From Hygrocybe punicea (taxonomy: Eukaryota; Basidiomycota; Agaricomycetes; Agaricales; Hygrophoraceae), in contig OY744470.1 in the NCBI GenBank assembly GCA_963556145.1, forward strand, positions 4,464,001-4,528,000: 64,000 bases of DNA. Reading direction: 5' to 3'. Shown here piece by piece: positions 32,074-43,655 of the stretch. The notes under the pieces were generated by a model. The model was given only the letters and a program-made list of their open reading frames with translations, did not search any database and was not told the origin of the DNA. Both the position numbers and the translations under genes were made by a program. Each line of letters opens with the position of its first letter. Positions within the stretch are counted from its first letter, which is position 1.

Positions 32074-33900
32074 CTAGTCCTCCTTGGCTAAAACAATGAC
32101 CCACTGAATGTTTAGAGAGAGCTGCTTGGTCAAGTTGTCCTCGGGGATCCAGCTGTTCGCCGTATAGCCAACTAGACACATCTTCCCCACCAAGTCATCC
32201 TCCCACAGCTTCAAGTCGGACGAAAGGTGATGGAGCCTGGTAACATCTACCACACCATTCATGCCATCATATATGGGAACTGGTGAAATCCTAAGATCAT
32301 GGCAAACTCGGACAAATTGACTTGTACTCACCCTGGTCTTCAAAGTTCAGTGCACCTTTCACCGCTGTACTATTGGAAGAGACAGCTTTCACCGGAGACA
32401 AATTGGCAAGGGACTTCTTCCTAGCCAGCATTTTCGCAATGTTACTTCCTGTAAATCCAGCTGAAATATGTCAGATTAAAAAAATTGTAGTGCATATATG
32501 ACACAAAGTACTTACCGTCATCCTTATCTCTTTGTTTAGCACGAGTGCTAATCATGACGGAACCCTCCAGTATTTGAGCCCTCAGCTCAGGAACCTTGAA
32601 TACCATGCAGAAAAAGGCGCAAAACCTTTCCCACTCTTGAGTGCACATCAGTCCACCAATTTGCCAGAAAATTCCAACAGGTTCCGAGGTCAAATTAGAA
32701 CTGGTCACAAGCAAAACAGAAGTAAAAACGATATATGGATTGAAGCCATATGCGCCAGCCTGGCTTGCGTATTCCACAGATCGTACACTTTCTGATACTG
32801 GGTTGATCTTGACAAGATTCGGGGATGCTCTGGAAGGATTCATGAACACCCCAGACCTTGTAAAGGTGATGGCCTCGACAAGAAGCCTAATTATAGTTTG
32901 AAGGACGACTCATGTTAGAAGTAAAGGAGACATACCTCATATTTGCGGAGGGAAAGATTTTTGGAACATTGCTAAGCAAAAACGGTTCTATGGGATCAAT
33001 CCCAGGATTGGCGGTGACCAGAGTCCCTTTTCTAACCAGAGAACAACCATCAATCAAAACTATATTATTATTAAAAAGACAAATACTCACCGAAGAGGTG
33101 GGAGGTTCTTGTATGTGTCCACCAACATGGAGTCCATCAGTTCTCGGACGAGAACTTCACATTTGACTGGACCATCACCGGACTTGATGAAATTTTTGCT
33201 ACCGGAGGATTATGTAGTGTATATAAAGTAATGAAACATGTCGACACATACGATTCAGGAAAGTCCTCCAAATATACCATTTCGTCTTTAGGTTTCTTGA
33301 GTGAGGGTGAACTGGTATGATAGCTAATTAGTGCAGTCAAAACTAAGGGCCAGCCTCCTACCAAAAAATGTCCTCTTCAGGACTCGGAGAATCAACTGTG
33401 GTATAGGAAACCTGTTTGGATGACGCCTTTTGGTGAGATGCTTTTTGAGGGGATGCCTTTTGAGGAGACCTATAGTGAAATCAACAATTCAGAAATAAAC
33501 AAGGTAGGCTGAAGACTGGTGAATACTTGGATTGATGCTTTGACGGACTGTTAAAGTATCAAAAAGGACAATTGACAGAACAAGAAATCTTACAGATGTT
33601 TTCACTTCTGGTTCAGATAACTCTGGGGTTGATGCAACGCGGGCTTTCTTTGAGGACCAAGGGGCAATCTTGGCAGTCAAAGTCCTTCCGTTGAACGGAT
33701 CAATCCAAATAGGCTCAATAATGAAAATGTTTACACACCGTTTGCCTGTTTTTCCTGACCTGGGCTTTGGCGAAGGTGTTGCCTCATCTCTAACAACATG
33801 AATAAATGAACTCAGTAAAATAGTGTAGAAAGCCATACTCACTCAGTGGCCTGTTCGTTTTCACCATCGCTGCTGGAGATTGGTCAGAAGCAAGTACCAT
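32074..33900 (-). CDS. gene X2, unrecognised, paralogue of X1
   Basis: The start is ATG 33900 (MVLASDQSPAAMVKTNRPLS) and the stop is TAG at 32074. It has many short exons with GTGAGT/GTGTGT donors. The head is basic and Ser/Pro-rich (SPKPRSGKTGKR, APWSSKKARVAS). C-terminal blocks match X1 in order: FTSVLLVTS, EWERFCAFFCMV, ELRAQIL, VPIYDG, then SLNIQWVIVLA. X2 has VPIYDGMNGVVDVTRL before the last block. The product resembles a soluble globular C-terminal domain behind a disordered nuclear-type head; no known family was recognised. The start lies 939 bp from Y2. Conservation of two diverged copies in the same gene arrangement supports a real protein. Confidence 0.65.
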
Positions 33901-34839
33901 TTCAGTAACAAATGCGTACATCTCCTCAACATCACTATAAACATACAGAGGCTTGCTTGTCTGAGCACGTTTTCGGCTTTGCCTGCGAACCCATCATGAT
34001 AGTAAATAAATTAATGCAGAAGAACATAGAGAATTGTTACGGTGCAGCCCGAGAGGACTCAATACTGGAATACCTTTTTGGTGGCATGTGGATGAGAGAA
34101 CGGTGAGAGATAGAGTCTTTCCTTCGAAACAGGACTTCAATATTAAATTTTAATGGCGAAACAGGAACATGGCCTTCTGATATATTTTAAAAATGAATTC
34201 TCCACCCCTTCCACTTGGTGCCTCAGGGTGCCTTGTGGTGTCTCTCTATAGCTCTCCGATGTCTTTCAAAATACCAGATACAGAAAATAATCTGTACTTA
34301 TAAAGATATATACTTCTTCAACAACCTTCTGATATATTCCATGATAACCTCTCCGTGCCCCATGGTGCCTTGTGGTGCCTCTCTATAGCCCTCTAATTCT
34401 TTGAAAATACCAAATGCAGAAAATAATTTGTACTTCTAGAAAATACTTGTTCAACAGCCGGTGGTTTGTTGATCCAAAAAAATTTCACCGCAGGCACAAA
34501 TGGGTGTTGTGCCTTATGACAGGATTCAATACTTCGGATTCAAGATAGAAGGTCGAATATAATACCGACTGATTTTTATTTATGCGATGTCATTGCCAGG
34601 TTACTGATTACGAAGTTCCACCAATAGGCACTACAACATGTCTTTTCGGAAAGCACCATGTCGTTTTGGAAAGTACCTCTGAAAAACACCCCTTGGTCTT
34701 GCATTACATGAGGCCATGGAACAGCTCGGCATATCTAAATATAGTTTAAAATTCCACGAATTTCTATTAGAAATACGCAAGCACCGAGTGTAGTTTACCG
34801 TATTGAAGTAGTCCTCGGTGTTTCCGCCTGTACTCAGTC
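33901..34839. repeat. intergenic X2-Y2 region with a ~150-bp tandem duplication (34172-34460)
   Basis: The divergent intergenic region contains two diverged copies of one unit: ccttctgatatatt, then ccttgtggtg(t/c)ctctctatag, then aataccaaatgcagaaaata. The remainder is AT-rich and shows no gene apart from a short open frame at 33912-34106. It probably includes the promoters of X2 and Y2. Confidence 0.6.
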
Positions 34840-36007
34840 ATGAATCAATTCTACGACTACAAAGCAGCTGGTGAGAGAGAGTCTTTGTTCTCAGCTACGT
34901 TGGTTGACTTGTAAATTCTTCAATGACAGCTGAATCCGTGGAGTCTTTGTCATCCTCAGCATGTGAAGGAAAGCACCATCGGAGGTATTTGAGTTCGTTT
35001 AACAAGGCATGTCTTCTGTCCCATATGGCCTATGAGGTTTTGAACAACATACTAGGAGAATGGCTTACACTTGAAAGCCAAGACCCAGTATAATCGAGCC
35101 ATGGCACAATACGAACTTGTACAAGAATTAGATGGAAAGGAGATGGAGGAAATTATACTTCATCTTACAGGAGTCATCGCCGAATGTGACTTACCCCCAG
35201 TCAACCGACTTCCAAAGTGAGTGCTAGCTGTCAATATCGAAATCCTGGACACCTGACTTGCAAGTGGTCCATAGTTCTGAAGCCAGGGTCAAATTTCTGC
35301 GACAACATGTCACTTTGACAGGGCTGAATTCCTCTTGATTCGACGTGGCTATGGAGAATATCCAGACCATCCACTCCATTTTTGCCAAGGGTATTAGTCC
35401 CTTCAAACTCCAGCCTTGGACCCCTGGTACATTTTCAGGATATACAACGATTGAAGCGTACAAAAGATACTTTACAAGCGCAAAATTTGTGAATCACTCT
35501 GACATTGTTCCTTTTCCTCCTCTTGTTGATCCCCATGGTGTTTGGCGTCTGTGGATCAAAGTCAATATTTTCACACCACTGCCGATGATGTCGGATATTT
35601 TTCTAGGCTTGTGACCACTGACCAAAAATTCAAGTGAGTACACAACTTTCTCTGCGATGCCAAACTCACGGAAACATGTAGGTATGAACATACAACACCA
35701 ACTCGCTTTGTTCCCGGCATGGTAGTGGATCTTCGACTCTCATTCCGTGCATTTTGTCCTAAGGAAGATAAAAATTTCAAGCTTGCTTTGGTGCTTCAGT
35801 CAATCGCTCTCATCGATGACAAATTTGCAGAGGTGTGCACTACTCTTGTTATGGTTTCTTGTCATGACTTGTTTTATGAAGGACACTTCAAAGACACTCT
35901 TGAAAACACAACGTCTTCAGGTCAAAGTGTCTTCAAAAATCAGGAAAAGAGGTGTAGCGTTTACTGATGATGAGGATGAGGCTGACATCGCCCCCAATGC
36001 GGACTGA
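34840..36007 (+). pseudogene. gene Y2, unrecognised, paralogue of Y1, with lesions
   Basis: It starts MNQFYDYKAA at 34840 with a following GTGAGA intron and ends at TGA 36005-36007. Blocks shared with Y1 are KFLRQHVTLTGLN, SQYFHTTADDVGYF, then RFVPGMVVDLRLSFRAF and LVLQSIALIDDKF, and the basic KIRKRGVAFTDDEDE tail. Lesions: an in-frame TGA at 35336-35338 (LNSS-stop-FDVAM), again explicable by CGA to TGA, and a change of frame between VDPHGV and SQYFHTT (about 35540-35575). The C-terminal strand-rich unit remains open. It may be a decayed copy, while Y1 looks more intact. Confidence 0.6.
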
Positions 36008-36984
36008 CATTGGCAGCTGTTCATGGTTGCCTTTTATTTAATACACATACTCTGTTTCAGTTTGAGTCGAATCTGGACTTTATAAAAAAAATTTCTTATC
36101 CATAATAGTTGAGAACATGCTTTGCAAAATCTGACGCTGAGTCTATCATCATCAAACTCTCATTGAGGAGTTTTTAATTTGTTGCAAGTCAAGTTTAAAT
36201 TCTAAAGTAAAACGATTACAATTAAGTTTCGAACTTAGTCAAATTCGATACAAAATACGGTGGTATAAGATGGATTTAGTATGGCTTGCGGGAACACAAG
36301 CTCTTGAGATGGCCCGACCCCTCATTTTCAATGGAAACGGAGTGTGGGTGATGTAAACTTCGGGGGTGGTTGAAAATGGGGCAGGTCCGGTCCTGTGGTA
36401 AAAAAACATGGGGTGGTAGTGGTATGGCAGATAGCCAGAACGTGAGGGCCTGAGACCCCCCGAGCACTCGTTTTCAACACGAATGAGGTGCGGAGGGTGT
36501 AGATTGGCCATAGGTGATCAAAAACGAGGTGGGATGGGGTATCCTGGTAGTTGCAAAAGGTGGGTTGGTGGTGGTTGGGCAGACAGCTGGAACTCGAGGG
36601 CCTGAGACCCCCCTGACCAAACGTTTTCAGCCAAGGTCAAAATAGCTGGGACGGTGGGTGTTGAATGTTAAAAGTCGGGGAGCCGAGAGAGTATGTCTGT
36701 GACTTAATGTGACCACTTCCTTTTTCAATCAAATTCCGCGTCATACAAATTTTTTTTCTCATCCATCGGAGCAGATCTTGATTTTTTATGACCTCAAGGA
36801 AAATCGTATATTCATGAAAATATTTGACAACAAAATTCCGAAAATCTAGTTTATTCATCATTTTTTCCAAAAAGAATGGGTTAGAAATGCGGAATTTGGC
36901 TCTATGGTCGATTTCAAACATTAATTAATTAATTACTGACGATCTGCCATATATCCTGGACTCATAAGAACAATTCTTCCATAA
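36008..36984. repeat. gene-free stretch with a ~180-bp direct duplication (36300-36660)
   Basis: Two diverged direct copies share gagggcctgagaccccc, tggtggttgggcagacagc-like and cgttttca. The remainder is AT-rich. No gene was seen. Confidence 0.55.
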
Positions 36985-39055
36985 ATGGAAGAACTCGTAA
37001 TAGTGGAGTTTGATAGGGAAGGTTTGGCGTCGTTGGGGTCTTTGTCCTCCATTCTTTCAGTGCAAGGTACGTTTTTGGGTCACTGTTTGGGCATCAATGT
37101 TCACCGGCCGTGGTTAGTCGCCGAATTGCGATTAGCGGCTGACATCAAGAATATGAATAAACCTGGCACATTGGAAACATTATATCAACTTTCACTTGAC
37201 CCTGACAATGAAAGGGTTTTCAACTTCCTTGACCTTCCTATGGGTTATATGACATTGGACCCACCTCCAAAGTTTTGGTGAGTGACCGGGTCTCGAACAA
37301 GAAACACATCATTTACCTGTCTATTTGGGAAAAGGTCACTTGTGTCATCTGAGGTTGCTTGGCATGAAACCCACAGCTGCCAGGGGTTTATCTGTGAGCA
37401 GCTGTTGAACGACGATTTGGCTTGGGGAACAGCGGCGACAGGTCGTGCTATTTCGTGGACACATGTAGACGATGATGGCTTTGGCACGGTGGTTATTGTC
37501 AGGACTGGCGCAAAGTACTGGGTCGTCATGAGGCCTCGAAGGGATGCCAAATGGGATCGCAAGGCTGACAATCTTGCCACTAACAAGACCTATCCTCCGG
37601 AGTGGCAGCCAAGCAAACATAGTGGGAAAGGCTTGTGGGAAGCAGAAGGATTACTGCTCACGAAGGGTTCCATGCTGTAAGTGGGAATATATTCTGTGAG
37701 GACTTGGATGTATGCTGAAACACACAGTTACATGAGGCCATGCACCCCACATTATGTCCTAGGTGTGGAGCACTCCATTCTGAATGGGCGTCATCTCTAT
37801 GCGATGTCCACTATATGGGATACCTGTTATGGGATTATCCATACGTTCGTGATGAGTCATTCCATCACAAACGCAGAGCACAATGTGACACACACATTTC
37901 TGCGGTGACTTCTGACGGTGTGGATTGACTACTTCATGGGAAACCATGAATCATCATGTGAGCTACTTTGGACAATGTTTTCAATGTGCCCCAATGCTAA
38001 ATGTTCACTCCACAGTGACTGCTTTCACAAGGTCTCATATCCCTGATATTGTTGCAGGTGTCGCGGGGGAGGAGGGTGTGCAAAGTGAGGAGGAGGAGGA
38101 AGGGGAGGAAGGTGAGGAGGGTGAGGAGGGTGTGCAAAGTGAGGAGGAGGAGGAAGGGGAGGAAGGTGAGGAGGGTGAGGAGGGGGAGGAGGGTTTGGAA
38201 GGTGAGGAGGGGGAGGAGGGTTTGGAGGGTGAGGAGGGGGAGGAGGGTTTGGAAGGTGAGGAGGGGGAGGAGGGTTTGGAAGGTGAGGAGGGGGAGGAGG
38301 GTTTGGAAGGTGAGGAGGGGGAGGAGGGTTTGGAAGGTGAGGAGGGGGAGGAGGGTTTGGAAGGTGAGGAGGGGGAGGAGGGTTTGGAAGGTGAGGAGGG
38401 GGAGGAGGGTTTGGAAGGTGAGGAGGGGGAGGAGGGTTTGGAAGGTGAGGAGGGGGAGGAGGGTTTGGAAGGTGAGGAGGGGGAGGAGGGTTTGGAAGGT
38501 GAGGAGGGGGAGGAGGGTTTGGAAGGTGAGGAGGGGGAGGAGGGTTTGGAAGGTGAGGAGGGGGAGGAGGGTGTGGCAGGCGTCGTGGGGGAGGAGGGTG
38601 TGCACAGTGAGGAGGGGGAGGAAGGGGAAGAAGGGGAGGAAGGGGAAGAAGGGGAGGAAGGGGAGGAAGGGGAGGAAGGGGAAGAAGGGGAGGAAGGGGA
38701 AGAAGGTGAGGAAGGGGAGGAAGGGGAGGAAGGGGAAGAAGGGGAGGAAGGGGAAGAAGGTGAGGAAGGTGAGGAAGGTGAGGAAGGTGGGGAGGGGGAG
38801 GAGGCCAGGCCAGGTGATGATCATGATGCCAAGGGTAGTGATGATGAAGATGAGGATGATGACGATCGCATGGACATTTCCGCTGGGAGTGACACAGAGG
38901 AGGCCAGTGGGGGTGGCCAACCTTTGTTTTCCTATATTGAAACACCCTCACCCCCACGTTCACCCCCATCTGCCAAACGTCCGAGGGAACCTTCCACAAA
39001 TGATGATGACGGTATGATTGTTTTGTTTCCCAGGATGAACAAACACTCATCATGA
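36985..39055 (+). CDS. JmjC-like (cupin) dioxygenase with acidic minisatellite tail
   Basis: Exons 36985-37277, 37335-37676 and 37728 to about 37900 are phase-consistent. The core has ISWTHVDDDGFGTVVIV (H-x-D iron ligands), GAKYWVV, a Trp/Gly-rich loop and YMRPCTPHYVLGVEHSI with the distal His, then GRHLYAMSTI. This order is typical of fungal JmjC-type 2-oxoglutarate oxygenases (often histone demethylases). After about 37910 the frame is not resolved, but 38040-39055 is open and encodes a Gly/Glu minisatellite, then an Asp/Glu-rich tail ending SPPSAKRPREPSTNDDDG. Whether the tail belongs to the same protein is inference. The gene lies 977 bp after Y2 on the same strand. Confidence 0.6.
38060..38815. 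repeat. purine-only minisatellite (27-bp units, then 9/18-bp units)
   Basis: About fifteen 27-bp units (gaggagggggaggagggttt plus ggaaggt) lie between about 38163 and 38575. After a short break (ggcgtcgtgggggagg) follows a block of 9- and 18-bp units gggga(g/a)gaa up to about 38800. One strand is almost entirely G and A. All three forward frames stay open because unit lengths are multiples of three. Confidence 0.95.
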
Positions 39056-39673
39056 TGCATCCAGATTCACCAATACTCCCCATAGACTCAAAACGGCCAC
39101 GCAAGTAGCCAGGTTGATGTTTCCCTGCCTGCTACTTCTGTATATATTATCCTGGGACTTAACAATTTTGGACTGTCAATAATATATTACTTGAGGCATC
39201 TGAATGACCCAAGCCAAGCCAAGTCGAGCATGTGTGTAGGCTGGTTCCACATCACACATGTGACCATCATGTCACGCTGGGTGCCCAGGAGTGACATCAC
39301 GTGTGTGACATGTCACAATTCAGTGTTACAGCAATGCAATGCATAAAGACAATTATGTAGTCTTTCACCACAATTCAGGCAATGCAGCAACACATAAGGA
39401 TAATTATGTAGTATTTCTATAGACAGGCTGATACAGGATGGTTAACCATCTTAATGTGGTTTGGCCTACTTATGCCTTGTAGATCTTCGCACAGGTTGGT
39501 TGCTGTTGTATATATATATGGTGAGGAGCAAAGACCACAATTGAAATAAAATAGCTTCACCTATTGTTTTGCTTGGGTTTTCTGCCTGCATGAGATCTCC
39601 CAGAGCGCCATGCTGCTTCAGCCTGCGCTTGTTCAGCCAGCAATTTTTCTGCCATCTCTCTTGCCACCCTCTC
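39056..39673. other. gene-free stretch
   Basis: No gene was seen. Short duplications such as acacatgtgacc...tcacgtgtgtgacatgtcac and the repeated aaggacaattatgtagt are present. The polypyrimidine start of the next gene's Arg/Glu tail begins after 39660. Confidence 0.3.
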
Positions 39674-41800
39674 TTACTCTATTCTCTCTAGTTCGGCACT
39701 CTCTTGTTCCACTCTTTCTCTGTCTGCCCTGTCTTGTTCTGCCCTGTCTCTTGCCAACCTGTCTCTTTCCGCCCTCTCTTGTTCTGCTCTCTCTCTTGCC
39801 ATGACCTCTCTTTCCACCCTCTGTCTTTCCAACCTCTCACTTTCTGCCCTCACGCTTTCCACCTTTTCTCTTTCCACCTTCTGTCTCTCTTCTGTCTTTC
39901 TTTCCAACCTCTCTCTTTCCACCCTCATGCTTTCCGCCTTTTCTCTTTCCACCTTCCATCTCTCTTCCCTATCTCTTTCCACCCTCTCTCTTTTCACCCT
40001 CTCTCTCTCAACCCTCTCTCATTCTGCCCTGGCCTCTTCTTGCTGTGCATTGCCCTCCTGTCCCTGCTTGCTATCATTGTCCCTCTGACCTTGTTGTGGA
40101 ATCTCCTCTTGGTTTCCTCCCTGTTCTTCATCTGGACTTGAGTCACCATCGGGTGAAGCACTACTCCAACTGCAATTGCTACTGTTGTCTTCAGTATCGG
40201 TCATCATCTCTTTCCCCTTCCCGTTCATTGACAACTGGGTTTGTCTGTCACGATTGGACATCTTCTTAGCAACAGCCTTCTGTTTCACCTGATGCCTGTT
40301 GGACTTTGAAGACACCCCGTGAGTCCCCTTTGGTTGTCGTGCACCCATAGCGCTGGATTCTGCATTGTTTACCGCACTTGTCCCAGCCAATGCAGCAGTG
40401 GACTGCTTGTCTTTTCTGGCCTTGACGAATGCATTTTGCGGTCATTGATCACTTTGTAAGACGGACTTAAACCGGAACATTGGCAAGCCCTGTTTCTGCC
40501 TCTCCAACCAGTGTTTGTGCATTTTTCAAAGATCATCGAGCCTCATTTCCAGGGCTCCTTGAGCTGCACATTTATTGGAAGGTAGGCAATTTCCACGTAA
40601 TCGGGGTCGTTCTTTCAATCGTTCCCCATGGAACGGAGGTGGTGGTGTTGTGGGCGGTATTTCCTGGCATAAGTGGTCAATGGGGGGTGTATGTACCAGC
40701 TCACCACTCACGATATGTCATGGTCACGATTGACCTAATCATATTGCGTAGGGTTGTCAGGGTTGGAGTTTCCTCGTCTGGAATGACGGGCCATCCGTTC
40801 TCGTTGGTCTGAAGTTCGTAAGGAGCACTTTTGTCATAGCAGTGTGATGGCGTATCGTCACTGCTGTTGTCACGGTCATCGTTGTCCCCTGCCTTGTCTA
40901 AGGACATAGAAGTTAGATATCCATAATCAAAGGTTGATAGGATGGAATATCACTATTTTTGAACGTCACCGCTAAATGTTCATCCCACGATGACCATATC
41001 ACATCTCCCTCCTTCATGAAGACCTTTGAAAACTTTTCACCAACAGGACCGGGAGTTTCCAGCCCCAAAGGAAAGGATATAAGTAATTTGTGTATTGTAA
41101 TAACGAGGGAACATACTTTCCTTTAATCAACATCTCGTTCTCATCCTCATACCCAAACATCATGAAAACCTTGATGCCCATCTGTTGATCCACATCCTTC
41201 ATGAATTTAAGGGCCGTCTTGCCAAAATCCTTGGTTGCTTGACTGTGTAAAGTGAGAAGATTCAAGTTATGTTGATGACTATCAGTGGATATGCCTTCTT
41301 TTAATGTCAACAACCCCTGCACCTTGTTTGTTCCAGCTCTCGGCCAGAGCTGCGTATTCAGAGAGCTGTTCTGAACTGAGAGTGGCGACAAGCTCACTCC
41401 AAGCTTTACCATAGCACCTGATATAACCTGGTGTCCCTGCCGCCTCCCCTGACATCTCGGCAGTTCTTTCATCTATCTCCTTTCTCATCTTTTCCCTCAA
41501 GACAAGCCTGACAGTCCACTTCCCCAAAAATTTCGGTGCATCTTCAGTTTGGTCCTCTTGTTTGGACCGATGATTGTGATACCATGTTTGGATTTTCTAA
41601 TTGTGTGGTATGGCAGACAGTTTATCTTGACAATACAGAAATTCACGTACAGTCTCCATCTCAGATGGCAATTCTGCGCCATCAGCTTTGGCGGATCGTC
41701 TCAGTTGTTTTTTGATGCCTTTTACCACTGCAATTCGATCTTCTGCACTGGCTTGGCTGTATTGATCGTAGTATTTTTCAAGGATTGTGGAAAATGCAGG
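39674..41800 (-). pseudogene. unrecognised gene with homeodomain-like segment and Arg/Glu-rich coiled-coil tail
   Basis: On the minus strand a gene can be followed from about 41800 (YYDQYSQASAEDRIAVVKGI) through IQTWYHNHRSKQEDQ, which is reminiscent of the third helix of a homeodomain, then REKMRKEIDERTAEMSGEA, LSSEQLSEYAALAESWNKQG, GIKVFMMFGYEDENEM and GDVIWSSWDEHLAVTF. It then continues into LKEPW / MRLDDL...KMHKHWLERQKQG, a basic Ser-rich part and a tail of repeated ERVERER-type heptads to TAA at 39674. Stops at 40526-40528, 40442-40444 and 40019-40021 are all TGA in one frame, each readable as Arg (DL-stop-KMHK, DQ-stop-PQNA, RAE-stop-ERV). A one-base frame change lies near 40540. I know no family name. 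It is most likely a decayed DNA-binding-type protein. Confidence 0.55.
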
Positions 41801-42199
41801 TGTTATTCACTTCATTTTTGCTGGAGGAGATGGGAGTTTATGGTAGAGAGAACAAAGAGGCCTCGTGTTAAACTCATGACACACTTAACCGACCAATCAC
41901 GTGAGTGATGGACGAAACATGTATCTCATAATATTTACCTCTGATCAATGCTCACGATGTAGTGATTTGAGGGTGATTAAACGTGTGGTAGATGAGCTGT
42001 ACAAATCATGAAAAACAGCAGAATGCATAGCCGGTGTGCAGATATATATGAGACCACATGTAATATGTGGAAGCTACTGGGAATGGAAGAAATGAGTGCT
42101 GCATGTTTGGTGGATGAATACCTCAGTTGGGAGTAAGAGCCCAACACATGTTCATCGAGGACACAATAATTGTTGTGTGAATTGCTAAATATCCAAGAA

Positions 42200-42600
42200 G
42201 GTCAGAACACGGATGGTTGGCCAACCCATGCCTGATACATTCCAATGGGTCGGCCAACCCATGCCTGATGGGCAGCCAATATATGGCAGACGGTTGGCCA
42301 ACCCATGCCTGCTGGGTAGCCAATATATGGCAGATGGTCGGCCAACCCATGCTTGATGGGCAGCCAATATATGGCAGACCATCGGCCAACCCATGCCTGA
42401 TAGCAAGCTGAAACCCCCACTGGGTTATAGGGAATATCCCCCGGTTGGCCAACCCACTCGGCCTGGCCAGCTGTATACCTCAGCCAAGCCATCTGCCTTG
42501 GGAAAAGATATTGGTCGGCCGAGGTCGGCTGGCCCACTTCAAGTGGGAATTGTCCATCTCGGCTGACCCATGTTTCATGGGAAAGATATGCTGAAAGGGC
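42200..42600. repeat. tandem repeat with ~40-bp unit, left copy
   Basis: About six units of ggccaacccatgcctgatgg + gcagccaatatatggcaga, followed by a unique-looking end gccagctgtatacctcagcc and gccttgggaaaagatattgg. The same repeat and the same end recur in the same orientation at 44560-45000. The left flank 41800-42200 shows no gene. Confidence 0.85.
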
Positions 42601-42749
42601 TCGCACATTCTATATATAGCTAGTCATGAAATGATTGTACAACTATCCACACCTTATTTCACATATGAGCAACACATTGATTCTCTTACATTTCTGAACT
42701 ATTGGCCACCAAACAGATCCAGCCCCATCTACAGTATATGTGACAGATG

Positions 42750-43655
42750 TTGACAGCTTTCTTGTATTTATTTAATTTTCTATGACTGAGAAACCTTTGT
42801 TGAACTGTTGTCAAACAATGCTGCACACTGTTCAACAAATGGGAGCTGTTTCACATTTTGCTTATATTTCATGACTAGTTGGTAAGCAAATAAATACAAG
42901 AAAAATGTATACCAGCTACCACACTCTTGTTGAACAGGCTGAACACCTGTTCAGCCTGTTCGACAAGGCTTTGCTGGTCATTAGAAATTACATAAGTACC
43001 AGAAAAATTGTCAACAGCTTTCAAATAGCATGTATATGCTTGTGGAATTTTGTTGTGGCCAGTACATAAGTGAATCAATACAACCAACATGTGTTGAATA
43101 TAAATTTTCTTGGAGCCAGTGGGTAAGAGAATCAATACAAATACATCAAACATCCACAACATATGTCAACTCATTTGTGCAACATTTCCACTGTCCTCTG
43201 GACCTCTGATAACACATCAAAGAATTACCACACTTTTGAACTGATTCAGTGAGTGTTTCAACATGTATTACAAATGCCAAACATTGCATCAGCAATCAAC
43301 CTCTGAATGTAATGCCATTGTGTGAACTCCACAGTTCTTCATTCTTGTATTATTTTGATAGCACTTTCTGTCACTCAACTGACATGACTGCTGACATACA
43401 AGATCTCATACCAGATTTGGCAATGCTGATTCAACATTCTCACAATGCCAATTTTAGCAGCTGTGATCCGGCTTCCTTATTGTTGTTGCTGATTGGGACA
43501 AGAAGGTTCTCACAGTTATAAAGTCAGCAGTCACATGGTTTCACAATTATTCACATGGCTTCAAAATTGTTCCCATGGCTTGGCAAATTAGACTGTGACC
43601 CTGAGTTGGAAAATCCACCATATAGAAAACAAGTCTCTTACAGGGACTCATAATG
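42750..43655 (-). mobile_element. Helitron 3' end remnant / non-autonomous derivative
   Basis: 43440-43655 closely matches 9830-10045 of Helitron 1 (shared phrases: tgtgatccggct, ctgattgggacaa, cttggcaaattagactgtga, aatccaccatatag). This includes the last codons of the helicase frame. Upstream, 42920-42970 carries one TTCGACAAG/TTGAACAG palindromic core, as next to Helitron 1. No Rep or helicase core is left. The match ends near 43655. Confidence 0.7.

Noticed and set aside
37997..39104. Long open frames on both strands over the G/A minisatellite
   Set aside because: Units of 27, 18 and 9 bp keep every frame open. Only the forward Glu/Gly frame that continues into the acidic tail is a reasonable coding candidate.
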